In this document: positions 62,041 through 64,000 of the stretch, piece by piece
How positions within the stretch are numbered: position 1 is the first letter of the stretch
Layout of the letters: each line of letters opens with the position of its first letter
Assembly: GCF_023684385.1 (NCBI RefSeq)
Contig: NZ_JAGSOJ010000001.1
Location: forward strand, 62,001-126,000
Direction of reading: 5' to 3'
Source of the DNA: Oceanirhabdus seepicola
GTDB taxonomy: Bacteria; Bacillota; Clostridia; Clostridiales; Clostridiaceae
DNA length: 64,000 bases
Translations under genes and position numbers: made by a program
Notes under the pieces: model-generated
What the model saw: only the letters and a program-made list of their open reading frames with translations
What the model was told of the DNA's origin: nothing
The model's database searches: none

Positions 62041-63099
62041 CTATTTTAATTCATGAGTATTCTTAATTCTCACCATTAATTTTGTAAACTTATCAACTTC
62101 ATCGAATTGTGGAAAGTGTGCTGAATCTTCAAACCATATAAATTCCTTATATGGTGCTTGCAGCTTATTATAGTACTCTTCTACAAGAATTGATGGAGTA
62201 TTATAGTCATATCTCCCCCCACAGAAATATACCGGAACTTTGATGCTAGGCATATCATTTATGAAATTTAAGTCTTTATTATGTCCCCACATAGTATCAG
62301 CAGTAAATTTACTTCCTAATGCTAATTTTATTCCATCTATGCCCCTATACTCAGGTGAAAATATACATCCAACTATGATATCCTTTAATGTATTTACTTG
62401 TTTTTCAACACCATTATATCTGGTTAATATTTTTCTCTGTGCAACTGTATCTTTTACAGCTTCTGAATAAGGTGGTACCCCTATTTTATCTAGTATTTCA
62501 ATTGACTTAATGTCATTATTCTCTTTAGCTTGATCATACACATAATCATACGCTATAATTTCTCCTTTAGTACCGTCTACAACTTGTCCTATACCTATAT
62601 ATGCTTTAATTTTTTCTGGATATTTATCTACTACAAATAATCCAAGTTCGCTTCCCCAAGAATGTCCAACTAAATAAACTGAATTCTTATTTAGTTTTTT
62701 ACATAGATAATCTATGACTTCATTTGTATCCAAAACAAATTGTTCTCGTGTCATGGAGTTTTCATTTATATTTGCTGAATATGATTTCCCTGCTCCTCTC
62801 TGATCCCAGTTTACTACAACAAAATCTTCCTCTAGCTTATTTTGATACTTCCGTGCAAAACTAATCTGAGGATAACCAGGACCACCATGTAAAAATATAA
62901 GAATTGGATTATCCCTGTCAGTACCTCTAATTAAAAGAGCTTGCTCAATTCCTCCAATTTCAACCATCTTGAGTTCACTGATGCTATTTTTATTATTAGA
63001 AGTTGTTTTATATTTTGGCGTTCGTGATGGTAAAAACAATATTAAAGGTACGCCTATTAACATAATTAATACTACAATTTTTAATAATTGTCTTTTCAT
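62041..63099 (-). CDS. Membrane-anchored alpha/beta hydrolase, prolyl aminopeptidase-like
   Basis: This 352-residue protein has one N-terminal membrane helix (IVVLIMLIGVPLILFLP) and then an alpha/beta hydrolase domain with the oxyanion motif LHGGPGYPQ, NWDQRGAGKS, the nucleophile elbow VGHSWGSELG, Asp in RYDYNTP and His in SAHFPQF. HGGPG and DQRGAGKS are typical of proline iminopeptidases (S33). The ATG lies directly after the stop of the AAC(6')-like gene, so the two are co-transcribed. It is probably exposed outside the membrane; the substrate is unknown. Confidence 0.9.
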   Translation of the reverse strand: MKRQLLKIVVLIMLIGVPLILFLPSRTPKYKTTSNNKNSISELKMVEIGGIEQALLIRGTDRDNPILIFLHGGPGYPQISFARKYQNKLEEDFVVVNWDQRGAGKSYSANINENSMTREQFVLDTNEVIDYLCKKLNKNSVYLVGHSWGSELGLFVVDKYPEKIKAYIGIGQVVDGTKGEIIAYDYVYDQAKENNDIKSIEILDKIGVPPYSEAVKDTVAQRKILTRYNGVEKQVNTLKDIIVGCIFSPEYRGIDGIKLALGSKFTADTMWGHNKDLNFINDMPSIKVPVYFCGGRYDYNTPSILVEEYYNKLQAPYKEFIWFEDSAHFPQFDEVDKFTKLMVRIKNTHELK

Positions 63100-63549
63100 T
63101 TACTCTTTTATCTCCTTAATAAAACAAATAATACGATTAGCCTCTTTAAATCCTATCTTCTTATGAAAATCATAACTAATAGTATTGTCATATTCGATAT
63201 CTGAACCCATCTGGCAACACCCTTTTGATAATGCCCATTGTTCACCTTTTTTAACTAGTTCTCTGGCAATACCTTTCTTTCTATAGTTTGGTTTAACATA
63301 AATCCCCTCAACATAACCAACAGGACTTGAGTCAGAGCCTTCTACATAATCACGTCTGATAGCAACATGAATAAATCCTATGTTCTCACCTTTAACTTGA
63401 TATAAAAATACTTCATCATCCTCTGATTCTAACAGTTCCGTAAACTCTTCTTTCAGTTCATCAACTGTATCTTCTGGCCATAAATCTAATGCCATTGAAA
63501 CTAAATCCTTTAAATTCTCTATATGTGCCTCTACAATTTTATTTTTCAT
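63100..63549 (-). CDS. AAC(6')-like GNAT acetyltransferase
   Basis: This 149-residue GNAT resembles aminoglycoside 6'-N-acetyltransferases: the segment RRDYVEGSDSSPVGYVEGIYV, then the acetyl-CoA loop KPNYRKKGIARELV and KGCCQMGSDIEYDN...SYDFHKKIGFKEANRIICF match AAC(6')-I enzymes in order. Its length is normal (about 145-150). The start at 63549 is chosen for GAGGGGG. It precedes the hydrolase gene in an operon. Aminoglycoside acetylation is plausible from family resemblance but not established. Confidence 0.88.
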   Translation of the reverse strand: MKNKIVEAHIENLKDLVSMALDLWPEDTVDELKEEFTELLESEDDEVFLYQVKGENIGFIHVAIRRDYVEGSDSSPVGYVEGIYVKPNYRKKGIARELVKKGEQWALSKGCCQMGSDIEYDNTISYDFHKKIGFKEANRIICFIKEIKE

Positions 63550-63601
63550 ATTTATTTCCCCCTCAGAACAATAATTGTATCTATATAAATTCACCTATGT
63601 A

Positions 63602-64000
63602 TTATTTATTTTGTAACTCGTACCAATCACCAAATTTTTTCATACAAGTAATTTCCTCTAACCTTTGATATTCAACAAAATCCTCTTCATTAAACTCAGC
63701 AATTGTTTTATCAAAATTTTTTGGCTCAAATATGTACCATAGTTCGGACCACTGGTTTTCTTTTTCTTTCCCTCTTATAGAATGTGAAATCATACCAGGG
63801 GATTTGCTTTCAAAAAATCTAATTTCTATTCCATCATAATATGCCAAACACTCTCTAAATTCACAATATCTATCCTCTATACCTTCCATAAGTTTTATTA
63901 TGCCCTTTATTCCTATGGTTTCTAGCATAGGATTTACGTATGCCCTTGGGAAACCATTCCATTCCCTTATAAAGAATCCCGCATCCAATGCTATGCATGG
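63602..64000 (-). CDS. Ham1/RdgB-like non-canonical purine NTP pyrophosphatase (5' truncated)
   Basis: The frame runs off the right end of the window, so the N-terminal part is missing. The visible piece has ALDAGFFIREWNGFPRAYVNP (matching the family's D-SGL-V-AL-G-PG-YS), the RYCEFRECLAYYDG strand, FFESKSPGMISHSIRG (F-G-v-G-I-...-G), WYIFEPKNFDKTIAEF (D-iF-P-g-kT-AE), all diagnostic of Ham1 ITPase. The classical catalytic DSGL is here DAGF, a divergence that recurs in short bacterial relatives. It cleans non-canonical nucleotides such as XTP and dITP. Confidence 0.8.
   Translation of the reverse strand, partial: PCIALDAGFFIREWNGFPRAYVNPMLETIGIKGIIKLMEGIEDRYCEFRECLAYYDGIEIRFFESKSPGMISHSIRGKEKENQWSELWYIFEPKNFDKTIAEFNEEDFVEYQRLEEITCMKKFGDWYELQNK

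Noticed and set aside
1..64000. tRNA or rRNA genes, prophage, conjugative element
   Set aside because: Nothing matching conserved tRNA arms with CCA, rRNA segments, integrase, portal or relaxase motifs was seen while reading both strands.

Overview
The window is AT-rich (roughly 30% G+C by eye) DNA from a strictly anaerobic Gram-positive bacterium, best described as a Clostridium-type member of the Clostridia. The evidence is strong purine-rich ribosome binding sites, frequent TTG/GTG starts, rho-independent terminators behind most genes, a superoxide reductase, TPP and cyclic-di-GMP riboswitches, and a Tad pilus locus without an outer-membrane secretin. No rRNA, tRNA, CRISPR array or prophage was seen. 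The only mobile element is a tnpB-only IS605-type insertion near 45-46.4 kb.

Layout. 0-10.5 kb: a partial nitronate monooxygenase, a methyltransferase, a GH13 glucosidase with an extra N-terminal region, an alanine/glycine:Na+ symporter, an AraC-GGDEF fusion regulator, the TldE-TldD protease pair, a methyltransferase remnant and small membrane proteins. A T-box-like attenuator precedes the DUF1097 gene at 10.0-10.5 kb. 10.8-18.2 kb: an RsmC-like methyltransferase, a secreted Asn/Trp-rich repeat protein, an acetyltransferase, desulfoferrodoxin, and the thiSFGH-thiE-like operon behind two tandem TPP riboswitches. 18.2-23.8 kb: a YfcE phosphoesterase, a PocR-PAS-GGDEF-EAL protein, and a mraY-like/argC pair. 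23.9-31.7 kb: a complete Gram-positive Tad (Flp) pilus operon (flp, tadV, tadE, tadG, cpaB, tadZ, tadA, tadB, tadC) preceded by a DUF192 gene and a cyclic-di-GMP-I riboswitch. With the two GGDEF proteins nearby, this suggests that cyclic di-GMP controls pilus synthesis.

32-44.8 kb: a coiled-coil protein, an AAC(3)-family acetyltransferase, a chemotaxis receptor, and a LytS/YesN-type two-component system. The two-component system is divergent from an RND (MMPL) exporter, a secreted heptad-repeat partner protein and a TSUP transporter. The shared intergenic region holds a duplicated array of 22-bp-spaced direct repeats that looks like the regulator's binding site. 45-54 kb: the tnpB element, two DegV proteins, and a six-gene operon for a multi-subunit flavin/iron-sulfur amine (probably proline) dehydrogenase plus P5C dehydrogenase. 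54-64 kb: a KapD-type exonuclease, small proteins, and a run of genes resembling antibiotic-modification enzymes (two APH-family kinases, an AAC(6')-like enzyme, other GNATs, a methyltransferase). Two of these transcription units have short leader peptides ahead of secondary structures, which suggests ribosome-mediated, probably antibiotic-sensing, attenuation.

The candidates for undescribed biology are mostly regulatory: the two leader-peptide systems (57.4 and 60.0 kb), the T-box-like leader with an altered tRNA-binding bulge (10.7 kb), the repeat array at 39.4 kb, and the riboswitch-controlled pilus operon with its repeated intercistronic palindromes.
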